Below are positions 9,375 to 21,410 of a DNA stretch of 64,000 bases, piece after piece. A model generated the notes under the pieces. The model saw only the letters and a list, made by a program, of their open reading frames with translations. It ran no database searches and was not told the origin of the DNA. Source of the stretch: Stutzerimonas urumqiensis. Its GTDB lineage: Bacteria; Pseudomonadota; Gammaproteobacteria; Pseudomonadales; Pseudomonadaceae. A program made the translations under genes and the position numbers. The stretch is taken from the NCBI RefSeq assembly GCF_003640395.1, contig NZ_RBZQ01000002.1, positions 434,001 to 498,000 on the forward strand, in the 5' to 3' direction. Each line of letters opens with the position of its first letter. Position 1 is the first letter of the stretch.

Positions 9375-10160
9375 ATGAAAACCACTCAGTACGTCGCCCG
9401 CGAACCGGACGCGCGTGGCCACATCCACTACCCGGATGCCGAACATGCCGTCTGGCGGACGCTGATCGAGCGCCAGCTCAAGGTGATCGAAGGCCGCGCC
9501 TGCCAGGAATATCTCGACGGCATCGAGCAGCTCGCCTTGCCGCACGACCGCATCCCGCAGCTCGGTGAAATCAACCGCGTGCTCGAAGCGAGCACCGGCT
9601 GGCAAGTGGCTCGGGTGCCGGCGCTGATCCCCTTCCAGACCTTCTTCGAGCTCTTGGCCAGCAAGCGATTCCCCGTCGCGACCTTCATCCGCACGCCCGA
9701 AGAGTTGGACTACCTGCAAGAGCCGGACATCTTCCATGAGATTTTCGGCCACTGCCCGCTGCTGACGAACCCCTGGTTCGCCGAGTTCACCCACACCTAC
9801 GGCCAGCTCGGCCTCAAGGCGACCAAGGAAGAGCGCGTGTACCTCGCGCGGCTGTACTGGATGACCATCGAGTTCGGCCTCGTCGACACGCCGGCCGGAC
9901 GCAAGATCTACGGCGGCGGCATCCTGTCGTCACCCAAGGAAACGGTCTACAGCCTGTCCGACGAACCCGAGCACCAGCCGTTCGACCCGCTCGAAGCGAT
10001 GCGCACGCCTTACCGGATCGACATCCTGCAGCCGCTGTATTTCGTGCTCCCCGAGCTGCACGCCCTGTTCGACGTCGCGCAGCAGGACATCATGGCGCTG
10101 GTACGCCGCGCCATGCAGCTGGGCCTGCACGCACCGAAGTTCCCGCCCAAGGCGGCGTAG
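9375..10160 (+). CDS. phhA: phenylalanine 4-monooxygenase
   Basis: 261-residue pterin-dependent aromatic amino acid hydroxylase that converts L-phenylalanine to L-tyrosine using O2 and tetrahydrobiopterin (or tetrahydromonapterin). The iron ligands are visible: the two histidines of DIFHEIFGHCPLL and the glutamate of YWMTIEFGLV. Length matches the monomeric bacterial enzyme. ATG 9375 (MKTTQYVAREP) is chosen because AGGAGG lies just before it; the frame extends upstream to 9246 but that ATG overlaps the PhhR box and adds unlike sequence. The stop codon TAG is the GTAG start of a REP element. phhB and phhC follow on the same strand after a 196-base gap that contains the REP pair. Confidence 0.96.
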   Translation: MKTTQYVAREPDARGHIHYPDAEHAVWRTLIERQLKVIEGRACQEYLDGIEQLALPHDRIPQLGEINRVLEASTGWQVARVPALIPFQTFFELLASKRFPVATFIRTPEELDYLQEPDIFHEIFGHCPLLTNPWFAEFTHTYGQLGLKATKEERVYLARLYWMTIEFGLVDTPAGRKIYGGGILSSPKETVYSLSDEPEHQPFDPLEAMRTPYRIDILQPLYFVLPELHALFDVAQQDIMALVRRAMQLGLHAPKFPPKAA

Positions 10161-10280
10161 GGTGGGCTTCAGCCCACCAAAAGCCCGCGCGAGGGAACGA
10201 GCGCCGTGAAGCGGCCGGGCGTTCGTTGCCAAAGGCCTCCAGCGCCTCGCAACCCGAAGGTGGGCTGAAGCCCACCCTAC
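10157..10280. repeat. inverted REP pair (REPIN), GTAGGGTGGGCTTCAGCCCACC class
   Basis: Left element 10157-10178 (GTAGGGTGGGCTTCAGCCCA-CC) and right element 10259-10280 in inverse orientation, ending CCCTAC, with 80 bases between. Bases 10158-10160 of the left element are the phhA stop codon. The pair sits between phhA and phhB and could form a large hairpin in the transcript. Confidence 0.88.
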
Positions 10281-10356
10281 GGGGACCCAATCGCCAGCTC
10301 CCGTTTACCTACACTGGCTCACTATCTTCGATCTGAAAAACAGAAGGATCCGTACC

Positions 10357-10713
10357 ATGAATGCCCTGTCTCAATCCCACTGCGAAGCCTGCCGCGCCGA
10401 CGCGCCGAAAGTCTCCGACGAGGAGCTGGCGGCGCTGATCAAGCAGATCCCCGACTGGAACATCGAGACCCGCGACGGCCATATGGAGCTGGAGAAGGTC
10501 TTCCTGTTCAAGAACTTCAAGCACGCGCTGGCCTTCACCAATGCCGTGGGCGAGATTGCCGAGGCCGAAGGCCATCACCCCGGCCTTTTGACCGAGTGGG
10601 GCAAGGTGACCGTGACCTGGTGGAGCCACTCGATCAAGGGCCTGCACCGCAACGACTTCATCATGGCCGCCCGTACCGATGAGGTCGCCGCCACGGCGGA
10701 GGGCCGCAAGTGA
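10357..10713 (+). CDS. phhB: pterin-4a-carbinolamine dehydratase
   Basis: 118-residue 4a-hydroxytetrahydrobiopterin dehydratase (PCD/DCoH family), which dehydrates the carbinolamine formed by PhhA so that the pterin cofactor can be recycled. The active-site signature [10 protein letters not shown] and the following [16 protein letters not shown] strand are intact. An AGAAGGAT ribosome site precedes ATG 10357. The gene overlaps phhC by four bases (ATGA), which indicates translational coupling; with phhA it forms the classic phhABC order of Pseudomonas, although here a REP pair separates phhA and phhB. Confidence 0.96.
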   Translation: MNALSQSHCEACRADAPKVSDEELAALIKQIPDWNIETRDGHMELEKVFLFKNFKHALAFTNAVGEIAEAEGHHPGLLTEWGKVTVTWWSHSIKGLHRNDFIMAARTDEVAATAEGRK

Positions 10714-11900
10714 AGCAGTTCGACGCCGTTGCGCGCGTGCCGGGCGACCCGATTCTCGGCCTGATGGAAACCTTCCGTGCCGATCCCAACCCGGCGAAGC
10801 TGGACCTCGGCGTCGGCGTCTACCGCGACGCCTTCGGGCTCACGCCCGTGCTCGCCGCGGTGAAGCAGGCCGAGCAACGGCTGGTCGATCAGGAGTCGAC
10901 CAAGGCCTACGTCGGCGGCCACGGCGATGCCGATTTCGGCAAGCAGGTAACGCGCCTGGTGCTCGGTGACGACGCGGCGCTCCTTCAGCGCGCCGGGATG
11001 ACGCAAACGCCCGGCGGCACCGGCGCGCTCAGGCTGGCCGGGGATTTCATCGCGACGTGCCTGCCCGGCCGCCGCATCTGGCTGAGCGACCCGACCTGGC
11101 CGATCCACGAGACGCTGTTCGCCGCGGCCGGCCTGTCCGTCGCGCACTACCCGTACGTCGGTGCCGACAACCGACTCGACGTCCCTGCGATGCTGGCGAC
11201 GCTCAACGAGGTTCCCATCGGCGACGTGGTGCTGCTGCACGCCTGCTGCCATAACCCGACCGGGTTCGACCTCGCCCCGGAGGACTGGCGACAGGTGCTG
11301 GACATCGTGCGCTCGCGGGAGCTGTTGCCGCTGTTCGACCTCGCCTACCAGGGCTTCGGCGATGGCCTGGAGCAGGATGCCTACGCCGTCCGGCTGTTCA
11401 CCGAAGCGCTGCCGGAAGTGCTGGTCACCAGCTCCTGTTCGAAGAATTTCGGGCTCTACCGCGAGCGCACCGGCGGCCTGCTGGTGATCGCGAGCAACCC
11501 CGACGCGCTCGCCGCCGTTCGCAGCCAGTTGGCCTCGCTGGCACGCAACCTGTGGTCGACGCCGCCCAATCACGGCGCTGCCGTGGTCGCGACGATCCTT
11601 GCCGACGAGCACCTGCGCGCTTGCTGGCAAGAGGAGCTGGAAGGCATGCGCCAGCGTATCGTGACCTTGCGCCATGGCCTGGTGAAGGCGCTCGAGCCCT
11701 ACGGATTGAGCGAAGGTTTCGCGCATATCGCCGAGCAACGCGGGATGTTCTCCTACACCGGGCTCACCGCCGAACAGGTCCGCCGGCTGCGCGCCGAAGA
11801 CGCCGTCTACCTGCTCGAAACCGGGCGCGCCAACGTGGCCGGGCTGGACGCCGAACGACTGGATGCCCTCGCCCGTTCGATCGCACGCGTGGTGCGCTGA
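10710..11900 (+). CDS. phhC: aromatic amino acid aminotransferase
   Basis: 396-residue class I PLP-dependent aminotransferase of the AspC/TyrB type, taken to transaminate tyrosine (and phenylalanine) to the 2-oxo acid as the third enzyme of the phh operon. Visible motifs include [25 protein letters not shown], and the PLP lysine in [17 protein letters not shown]-terminal arginine region GRANVAG. ATG overlaps the phhB stop. A second paralogue of nearly the same length lies at 14381-15577, beyond uvrB. The product specificity is inferred from operon position; aspartate activity is also possible. Confidence 0.92.
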   Translation: MKQFDAVARVPGDPILGLMETFRADPNPAKLDLGVGVYRDAFGLTPVLAAVKQAEQRLVDQESTKAYVGGHGDADFGKQVTRLVLGDDAALLQRAGMTQTPGGTGALRLAGDFIATCLPGRRIWLSDPTWPIHETLFAAAGLSVAHYPYVGADNRLDVPAMLATLNEVPIGDVVLLHACCHNPTGFDLAPEDWRQVLDIVRSRELLPLFDLAYQGFGDGLEQDAYAVRLFTEALPEVLVTSSCSKNFGLYRERTGGLLVIASNPDALAAVRSQLASLARNLWSTPPNHGAAVVATILADEHLRACWQEELEGMRQRIVTLRHGLVKALEPYGLSEGFAHIAEQRGMFSYTGLTAEQVRRLRAEDAVYLLETGRANVAGLDAERLDALARSIARVVR

Positions 11901-11924
11901 CGAGCCCCGCATCTGGCGCGATCT

Positions 11925-11948
11925 GCGACCGCCGCTTCTGGCGGTCGC
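11925..11948. terminator. hairpin between convergent phhC and uvrB
   Basis: GCGACCGCC-GCTTCT-GGCGGTCGC is a perfect 9-bp stem with a 6-base loop in the 82-base space between the two convergent genes. There is no T-run on either side, so it may be a Rho-independent terminator of poor form or an RNA-stabilising hairpin. Confidence 0.5.
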
Positions 11949-11982
11949 TGCCGTTCGCGCTGGACGATGGCCGCCGGTGGCA

Positions 11983-13998
<2,016 letters not shown>

Positions 13999-14007
13999 CG
14001 ATACCTC

Positions 14008-14039
14008 TCATGCAAAGGCGCGGTCATGCAAAGGCGCGG
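14008..14039. repeat. 16-bp tandem duplication in the uvrB-tyrB spacer
   Basis: TCATGCAAAGGCGCGG occurs twice head to tail directly upstream of the uvrB ribosome site. The rest of the 382-base spacer (13999-14380) has no gene; a loose sigma-70 pattern (TTGAAA at 14247, TATGAG at 14271) could serve the downstream aminotransferase but is weak. Confidence 0.7.
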
Positions 14040-14380
14040 ACCGATGCCTGGCGGACGGAACCCGGCGCAGGGTCGAATCGCACGGCGGAGAAACCGCACG
14101 ACGAGCCGCCCGATGACCGCATAAATAGCCGGCCCACGTCTCGCAGCAGGCAGACATGGCCGCTATACTACCGCCCCGTTTGAGCACCGCCCCAGCACCG
14201 GGCAGGCGTGCAGACGCACAGGCCGCGAACGCTGATTCGCGGGCCGTTGAAACCTTGGCGATTTCCCCTTTATGAGGGTCCTGCCACCGATTTCAACCCT
14301 GACGCGCAGCATCTCGCCGAACGGTCGATCGCTTCCGGGTGTTGCCCGCTTCTCCACCCTCATCTTCGAGCCCTGCCCCC

Positions 14381-15577
14381 ATGAGTTTATTCTCTGCTGT
14401 CGAAATGGCGCCGCGCGACCCGATCCTCGGCCTCAACGAAGCCTTCAATGCCGACCCGCGGCCGAACAAGGTCAACCTGGGCGTGGGCGTCTACTACAAC
14501 GAAGAAGGCCGCGTGCCGCTGCTACGCGCGGTCGTCGAAGCGGAGAAGGCCCGTCTCGCCGCCCAGGCGCCGCGCGGCTACCTGCCGATCGAAGGGATCG
14601 CCGCCTACGACGCCGCCGTCCAGAAGATGCTGTTCGGCGCCGACTCCAGCCTGCTGGCCGATGGCCGCGTGGTGACCACGCAAGCGCTCGGCGGCACCGG
14701 CGCCCTGAAGGTCGGTGCGGACTTCATCAAGCGTGTGCTTCCCGACAGCATCGTGGCCATCAGCGACCCGAGCTGGGAGAACCACCGTGCCCTGTTCGAG
14801 AACGCCGGGTTCGCCGTCCATAACTACCGCTACTACGATGCCGCCACCCGCGGCGTCGACAGCGCCGGGATGCTCGAGGACCTGCGCCAGCTGCCGGCGC
14901 GCTCGGTCATCGTGCTGCATGCCTGCTGCCACAACCCGACCGGCGTCGACCTGACCCTGGACGACTGGAAGGCCGTGGTCGAGGTCCTCAAGGAGCGCGA
15001 CCACGTGCCCTTCCTCGACATCGCCTACCAGGGCTTCGGCGACGGCATCGAGGAAGACGCCGCCGCGGTGCGCCTGTTCGCCGAGGCCGGGCTGTCGTTC
15101 TTCGTGTCCAGCTCGTTCTCCAAATCCTTCTCGCTGTACGGCGAGCGGGTCGGCGCCCTGTCGATCGTCACCGCCAGCCGCGAGGAGTCGGCACGCGTGC
15201 TGTCGCAGGTCAAGCGCGTGATCCGCACCAACTACTCCAACCCGCCGACCCACGGCGCCACCATCGTTGCCAGCGTACTGTCGAGCACCGAACTGCGCGC
15301 CCTGTGGGAAGAGGAACTGGGTGAAATGCGCAACCGCATCCACGAGATGCGCGTGGCGATGGTCGAACAACTGCGCGCCAAGGGCGCCCGCCAGGACTTC
15401 AGCTTCGTCAGCCGTCAGCGCGGCATGTTCTCGTACTCCGGCCTGACCGCCGAGCAAGTCGACGCCCTGCGGGAGCGGTTCGGGGTCTACGCGGTCGGTA
15501 CCGGACGCATCTGCGCCGCTGCGCTGAATCGCCGCAACCTCGACTACATCACCGACGCGATCGTGCAGATCCTGTGA
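14381..15577 (+). CDS. tyrB: aromatic/aspartate aminotransferase (TyrB/AspC type)
   Basis: 398-residue class I aminotransferase, close in length to E. coli TyrB (397 aa). It carries [27 protein letters not shown], the PLP lysine in SSFSKSFSLYGERVG, and RTNYSNPPTHGA. ATG 14381 (MSLFSAVEMAPRDPILGL) is preferred over the longer frame from 14339 because it begins the conserved N-terminus; the ribosome site is weak (GAG about 10 bases before). The cytoplasmic reaction is exchange of amino groups between aromatic amino acids or aspartate and 2-oxoglutarate. It stands beside uvrB, as I recall for P. aeruginosa, and just ahead of tRNA-Asn. Being outside the phh operon, a housekeeping biosynthetic role is more likely. 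Confidence 0.88.
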   Translation: MSLFSAVEMAPRDPILGLNEAFNADPRPNKVNLGVGVYYNEEGRVPLLRAVVEAEKARLAAQAPRGYLPIEGIAAYDAAVQKMLFGADSSLLADGRVVTTQALGGTGALKVGADFIKRVLPDSIVAISDPSWENHRALFENAGFAVHNYRYYDAATRGVDSAGMLEDLRQLPARSVIVLHACCHNPTGVDLTLDDWKAVVEVLKERDHVPFLDIAYQGFGDGIEEDAAAVRLFAEAGLSFFVSSSFSKSFSLYGERVGALSIVTASREESARVLSQVKRVIRTNYSNPPTHGATIVASVLSSTELRALWEEELGEMRNRIHEMRVAMVEQLRAKGARQDFSFVSRQRGMFSYSGLTAEQVDALRERFGVYAVGTGRICAAALNRRNLDYITDAIVQIL

Positions 15578-15628
15578 TCGCCTCGGGGTTGACTTCTCCT
15601 TTCTAAACAGTAGGATGCGCTCCGTTGT

Positions 15629-15704
15629 TCCGCGATAGCTCAGTCGGTAGAGCAAATGACTGTTAATCATTGGGTCCCTGGTTCGAGTCCAGGTCGCGGA
15701 GCCA
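15629..15704 (+). tRNA. tRNA-Asn (anticodon GTT)
   Basis: A 76-base cloverleaf. The acceptor arm TCCGCGA pairs with TCGCGGA, the D arm is GCTC-AGTCGGTA-GAGC, the anticodon stem is AATGA/TCATT with loop CTGTTAA giving GTT, the T arm is CCTGG-TTCGAGT-CCAGG, and CCA is encoded. A terminator follows directly. Confidence 0.98.
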
Positions 15705-15710
15705 ACTTCC

Positions 15711-15744
15711 AAGCCCCGAGGTGAAAACCCGGGGCTTTTTTATT
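15711..15744 (+). terminator. Rho-independent terminator after tRNA-Asn
   Basis: Stem AAGCCCCG/CGGGGCTT with an 11-base loop, followed by TTTTTATT. Confidence 0.92.
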
Positions 15745-15762
15745 GCCTCCTTCGTAGTTCTC

Positions 15763-15846
15763 GTAGGGCGGATTCAGGAGCGCAGCGAACAATCCGCCAG
15801 TGCCACCTCCGCGTACCGGTGCATTGCTTCGCGAATGCACCCTACG
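15763..15846. repeat. composite REPIN, first copy
   Basis: Starts with the 36-base GTAGGGCGGATT element and ends, after a 19-base linker, with an inverted GGTGCATT-class element closing in ACCCTACG, so the whole 84 bp is bounded by CGTAGGG and CCCTACG. A second copy lies at 16176-16265. These fill the gene-free region 15746-16290. Confidence 0.85.
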
Positions 15847-15900
15847 GCTGGGCGGGCGTTCGCGCCTCGCCCCTGCGCCAACGGCTCAGCACAGCTCACC

Positions 15901-16050
15901 TGTAGGAGCCAGCTTGCTGGCGATCCGGGCAGCGGACTCACGGCTCGCAGCAGGCCCGGCACTCGGTACATCGGTGGGTTGGAGATCATTACAGCTATTA
16001 GGCACGTCAGCATTGTGCATAACCTGATCGCCAGCAAGCTGGCTCCTACG
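15901..16050. repeat. inverted REP pair, GTAGGAGCCAGCTTGCTGGC class
   Basis: TGTAGGAGCCAGCTTGCTGG + CGATC at 15901-15925 and its exact inverted copy at 16026-16050, with a 100-base AT-richer centre that holds no recognisable gene. Confidence 0.88.
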
Positions 16051-16175
16051 GACTCCCCTGTTCGCATGGCGGGGCGGTATGCCCTACCGGCAGGTGTCCG
16101 CGAGCCGAAGCAGGCATCGACGGATCACTCCACCGCGCGAGGCACCTTCAGGCTCACCTTTCCTTGCCCAGCGAC

Positions 16176-16265
16176 GTAAGACGGATCCAGGAGCGCGCGA
16201 ACCATCCGCCTGGGCCACCAATGCCGCCTCCGCACCGGTGCATCGCTTCGCGAATGCACCCTACG
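16176..16265. repeat. composite REPIN, second copy
   Basis: GTAAGACGGATCCAGGAGCG...CCATCCGCC, a 26-base linker, then GGTGCATCGCTTCGCGAATG-CACCCTACG. It repeats the layout of 15763-15846 with scattered substitutions, so it is an older or diverged copy. Confidence 0.8.
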
Positions 16266-16290
16266 GCTGGCCGACGATGACCAGAAAACG

Positions 16291-16315
16291 AAACGCCGGC
16301 ATTCAGCCGGCGTTT
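16291..16315 (-). terminator. terminator of the DUF2383 gene
   Basis: AAACGCCGGC-ATTCA-GCCGGCGTTT, a perfect 10-bp stem with a T-rich stretch (TTTCGTTTTC) after it on the minus strand, 18 bases beyond the stop codon. Confidence 0.85.
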
Positions 16316-16333
16316 CTTACCTGCGGGGCCCGA

Positions 16334-16783
16334 TCAGCTGGCGCGTGCCATGTCGCGCAGGGCTTTCACCTGATCGTGATTGCGCAGCACGCCCTGGTAC
16401 TGCTTTTCGACGACCAACCGGATGTTGGCGGGCAGGTCTTTCTCGAGGGCTTCTTTGTAGCGCTTCTTGGCGACGTCTTCGCCGCGTTCGCATTCGTTGA
16501 GGATGGCCTTGTCGTCCTTGCCGGTCAGGGCGGATTTGAGGTCGACCCAGCGACGATGCAGCTCGCCGGCCGTGCTGGCGTCGTCTTCCGGCTTGCCGCC
16601 GAGGGAGCGGACCAGTTGCTGCAACTCGGTGGCGGCGCTGGCGCACTCCTGGGCGCGCTGCGTCATGGTGGTCTTGAGGCTGGGGTCTTTCAGGTCTTCG
16701 GCGCAGTCACGGAAGCCCTTTTCGCCGTCGAGGCTGGTTTCGATCAGGTCGTTCAATACCTTGATGGTGTCTTTGGTATCCAT
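16334..16783 (-). CDS. PA2169-like four-helix-bundle protein (DUF2383)
   Basis: 149-residue, highly charged, all-helical protein resembling the DUF2383/PA2169 four-helix-bundle family, which has a ferritin-like fold but no assigned reaction. The sequence starts MDTKDTIKVLNDLIETSLDG and carries conserved acidic and histidine positions along the helices (FRDCAEDLKD, ECERGEDVAKKRY, QGVLRNHDQVKALRD). No signal peptide or membrane segment. ATG 16783 is chosen because GGAGGAAA lies about 8 bases upstream; the frame is open further to 16996 but overlaps the neighbouring promoter region. Members of this family are often stress-inducible; that role here is inference. It is divergent from a TetR-type gene and ends in a strong terminator. 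Confidence 0.85.
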   Translation of the reverse strand: MDTKDTIKVLNDLIETSLDGEKGFRDCAEDLKDPSLKTTMTQRAQECASAATELQQLVRSLGGKPEDDASTAGELHRRWVDLKSALTGKDDKAILNECERGEDVAKKRYKEALEKDLPANIRLVVEKQYQGVLRNHDQVKALRDMARAS

Positions 16784-16969
16784 CTCGCTTTCCTCCGAGG
16801 GTTCGAACACACGGCCGGCATCGCGGCCACCTGTCTTACCCGACAGGCCGGGTCGCCAGTCAGTTCCGCCTACCGGACGGGCGAACCCTCTGCCTTGAGC
16901 GGCGCGGAAGCCCGGTGCTAGCATGCCGCGTCCGCCACCGACCCGGTGGCCGCGAACCCGAAAGGCCCC

Positions 16970-17602
16970 ATGTCGAGCATCCGTGAGCGTAACCAAGAGC
17001 TGATCCTGCGAGCTGCCAGCGAAGAGTTCGCCGAGAAGGGCTTCGCCGCCACCAAGACCAGTGACATCGCCCAGCGCGCCGGGCTGCCCAAGCCCAACGT
17101 CTACTACTACTTCAAGTCGAAGGAAAACCTCTACCGCGAGGTGCTCGAGACCATCATCGAGCCGCTGCTGGACGCCGCCGAGCCGTTCAACCAGCCGGGC
17201 GAACCGGGCGATGTCCTGCGCGCGTTCATTCGCGCCAAGATCCGCATCTCACGCGATCACGCCTGCGCTTCGAAGGTCTTCGCCAACGAGATCATGCACG
17301 GCGCTCCGCACCTGTCGCACGAGCGCGTCGCGCAGCTCAACGCGCAAGCCAACCACAACATTGCCCGCCTGCAAGGCTGGATCGACGAAGGACTGATGGC
17401 GCCGATCGATCCGCGCCACCTGATGTTCAGCATCTGGGCTGCGACCCAGACCTACGCCGATTTCGATTGGCAGATCACCACCGTCACCGGCAAAGCCTCG
17501 CTGGACGACTCGGACTACGAAGCCGCCGCCGAGACCATCATCCGGCTGGTTCTCAAGGGCTGCGAGATCCGGGAGCGCGCCGCTCAGCCGGTTTCCCAAT
17601 AG
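16970..17602 (+). CDS. TetR-family transcriptional regulator (RutR/YcdC-like)
   Basis: 210-residue TetR regulator. The N-terminal HTH (~10-55) reads AASEEFAEKGFAATKTSDIA-QRAGLPKPNVYYYF; the C-terminal half resembles the YcdC/RutR ligand-binding domain (SKVFANEIMHGAPHL, FSIWAATQTYADFDWQI). ATG 16970 follows AAAGG; the longer start at 16946 lacks support. Location next to the glyoxylate operon and urea transporter suggests a purine/pyrimidine or nitrogen link, by analogy with RutR (uracil-responsive), but this is inference. Its 3' end overlaps the convergent LysR gene by 19 bases. Confidence 0.88.
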   Translation: MSSIRERNQELILRAASEEFAEKGFAATKTSDIAQRAGLPKPNVYYYFKSKENLYREVLETIIEPLLDAAEPFNQPGEPGDVLRAFIRAKIRISRDHACASKVFANEIMHGAPHLSHERVAQLNAQANHNIARLQGWIDEGLMAPIDPRHLMFSIWAATQTYADFDWQITTVTGKASLDDSDYEAAAETIIRLVLKGCEIRERAAQPVSQ

Positions 17603-18492
17603 CCGGGCGCGTTGTAGATCGCCTTGAGGTGATCGATGAAGAACCGGACCTTCGCCGGTAGATAGCGCTGCTGCGGGTAGACCGCCTGGATGTCGTATGC
17701 CGGCAAGGCGTACTCGTCGAGCACGGTGATCAGCTCGCCCCGCTTCAGCGCCGCCTGGATCTCCCAGGTCGAGCGCCAGCCGATGCCCAACCCCTGCTTG
17801 ACCCAGTCGAACAGCAGCTCGCCATCGTTGCAATCCAGGTTGCCGGCCACGCGGATCGCGACCTGCCGGCCGTCGCGCAGGAAGGTCCAGCCGCGCTGCT
17901 GCCCACCCTGCAGGTTGAAGGCCAGGCAGTTGTGCTGGGTCAGCGCCTCCAGCGTCCGCGGCGTGCCGTGCACGGCGAAGTAGCCGGGCGAGCCGCAGAC
18001 CACCCGGCGATTGGGGAACAGCTTGAGCGCCACGTAGTTGGGGTCGGTGACCTCGCCGATGCGGATGCCCATGTCATAGCCGTGGCGAACCAGGTCGACC
18101 ACGCTGTCGGTGAAGTTGAACGACAGCTGCACATCGGGAAACCGCGCCTGGAACGCCGGTGCGTGCGGCCCGACATGGCGTCGCCCGAACGCCGCCGGCG
18201 CCGACACCACCAGGTGCCCGCGCACCGCCGTGCGGTGTTCGCCGATGCTCGCATCGACCTCGTCGAACTCGCGTAGCAGCCCGCGGGCGCGCTCCAGGTA
18301 TTGCTCACCGAGGTCAGTGAGCGACAGCCCGCGCGTGGAGCGATGCATCAGCTTGACGCCCAGGTGGCGCTCCAGCGCGTCGAGCCGTCGACCCATGACC
18401 ACCGGTGTCACCCCTTCCTTGAGCGCAGCGGCGGCGAAGCTGCCGCTCTCGGCGACCAGCACGAAGCTGCGCAGCGTGGTGTAACGGTCCAT
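17584..18492 (-). CDS. LysR-family transcriptional regulator, divergent from gcl
   Basis: 302-residue LTTR with an N-terminal winged HTH (SFVLVAESGSFAAAALKEGV...GRRLDALERHLGVKL) and a C-terminal substrate-binding domain of the CrgA/DsdC-like group ending AKVRFFIDHLKAIYNAPGYW. ATG 18492 (MDRYTTLRSF) has GAGG upstream; the frame extends to 18558 without support. It is divergently transcribed from gcl across 114 bases, the usual arrangement for an LTTR that controls the neighbouring operon, so glyoxylate (or allantoin/urate breakdown) control is a fair inference. Its 3' end overlaps the convergent TetR gene. Confidence 0.88.
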   Translation of the reverse strand: MDRYTTLRSFVLVAESGSFAAAALKEGVTPVVMGRRLDALERHLGVKLMHRSTRGLSLTDLGEQYLERARGLLREFDEVDASIGEHRTAVRGHLVVSAPAAFGRRHVGPHAPAFQARFPDVQLSFNFTDSVVDLVRHGYDMGIRIGEVTDPNYVALKLFPNRRVVCGSPGYFAVHGTPRTLEALTQHNCLAFNLQGGQQRGWTFLRDGRQVAIRVAGNLDCNDGELLFDWVKQGLGIGWRSTWEIQAALKRGELITVLDEYALPAYDIQAVYPQQRYLPAKVRFFIDHLKAIYNAPGYWETG

Positions 18493-18606
18493 TCGATACC
18501 TCAGGTATTGGCAGAACTGAAGTCTCGGCCAATTCCGTCCCGCATTCCAGCCCGTCATGCTTCAGCCACATAGAAAAGCTATCGAATAAAAACAGGAGCT
18601 AGTGTC

Positions 18607-20382
<1,776 letters not shown>

Positions 20383-20391
20383 CGCAACCGC

Positions 20392-20473
20392 AGGGTGGAT
20401 GTCGCCAAGCGCATCCACCGCCTCCCAGGTGGAAGACCCTGCGCGGTTTTCCACCGGGTGGCCATCACCCTAC
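20392..20473. repeat. REP-like element between gcl and hyi
   Basis: Three small palindromes in a row: GGTGGATG...CATCCACC (20394-20419), GGTGGAA...TTCCACC (20428-20455) and GGGTG-GCCAT-CACCC (20456-20470), with CACCCTAC closing the right end. This is the GTAG-plus-palindrome plan in another sequence class. Confidence 0.75.
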
Positions 20474-20495
20474 GTCTGAACCGAGGAGCCCTACC

Positions 20496-21278
20496 ATGCC
20501 CCGTTTTGCTGCCAACCTGTCGATGCTGTTCACCGAAGTCGACTTCCTGGACCGCTTCGCCGCTGCCGCCAAGGCCGGCTTCACTGGCGCCGAATACCTG
20601 TTCCCCTATGACTTCCCTGCCGAAACCATCCAGCAGCAGCTGAAGAACAACGGCCTCGAGCAGGTGCTGTTCAACCTGCCGGCCGGCGACTGGGCCAAGG
20701 GCGAGCGCGGCATCGCCTGCCATCCCGATCGCGTCGAGGAATTCCGTACGGGCGTCGACACCGCCATCGCCTACGCCAAGGTGCTGGGCAACACGCAGAT
20801 CAACTGCCTGGCCGGCATCCGCCCGCAGGGTGTCGATTGCGCGACCGTCGAGAAGACCTTCGTCGACAACCTCAAGTACGCCGCCGACAAGCTCCAGGCC
20901 GCCGGCATCCGCCTGGTCATGGAGATGATCAATACCCGCGACATCCCAGGCTTCTACCTGACCACCACGAAGCAGGCCCTGGACATCCGCGAAAAGGTCG
21001 GCAGCGCCAACCTGTTCCTGCAGTACGACATCTACCACATGCAAATCATGGAAGGTGACCTGGCGCGCACGCTGGAAAGCCAGTTCGCCGTGATCAACCA
21101 CGTGCAGCTCGCCGACAACCCCGGCCGCCACGAGCCAGGCACCGGCGAGATCAACTACCGGTTCCTCTTCGAGCACCTGGATCGCCTCGGCTACCAGGGC
21201 TGGGTCGGCTGCGAATACAAGCCGGCCACCAGCACCGAGGCCGGCCTCGGCTGGATGAAGAGCCACAACGCACTCTGA
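20496..21278 (+). CDS. hyi: hydroxypyruvate isomerase
   Basis: 260-residue TIM-barrel enzyme of the xylose isomerase-like superfamily that interconverts hydroxypyruvate and tartronate semialdehyde. Family motifs seen: MPRFAANLSMLFTEVDFLDR at the N-terminus, the metal-site glutamate in VMEMINTRDIPGF, the acidic/His region FLQYDIYHMQIMEGDL, and GCEYKPATSTEAGLGW near the end. Cytoplasmic. GAGGAG lies upstream of ATG 20496. Located second in the glyoxylate operon, after a REP-like spacer of 113 bases. Confidence 0.95.
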   Translation: MPRFAANLSMLFTEVDFLDRFAAAAKAGFTGAEYLFPYDFPAETIQQQLKNNGLEQVLFNLPAGDWAKGERGIACHPDRVEEFRTGVDTAIAYAKVLGNTQINCLAGIRPQGVDCATVEKTFVDNLKYAADKLQAAGIRLVMEMINTRDIPGFYLTTTKQALDIREKVGSANLFLQYDIYHMQIMEGDLARTLESQFAVINHVQLADNPGRHEPGTGEINYRFLFEHLDRLGYQGWVGCEYKPATSTEAGLGWMKSHNAL

Positions 21279-21286
21279 GCCAACCC

Positions 21287-21366
21287 TGTAGGAGCGAGCT
21301 TGCTCGCGAAAGGGAACGCAGCAGCGCCAGCTCGATTGGCCCATGGCGGGCAAACCCGCCCCTACA
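21287..21366. repeat. REP elements between hyi and glxR
   Basis: TGTAGGAGCGAGCTTGCTCG-CGAA at 21287-21310, then CATGGCGGGCAAACCCGCCC-CTACA in inverted orientation at 21342-21366. Both have the GTAG signature but different palindromes. Confidence 0.8.
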
Positions 21367-21410
21367 GCAACCGCGTCGCCTGACGCAGACCACGACAAGA
21401 GGATGTTCTC

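Noticed and set aside
16784..16996. N-terminal extension of the DUF2383 protein to 16996
   Set aside because: The extra sequence overlaps the divergent TetR start and lacks the family pattern; GGAGGAAA supports the start at 16783.
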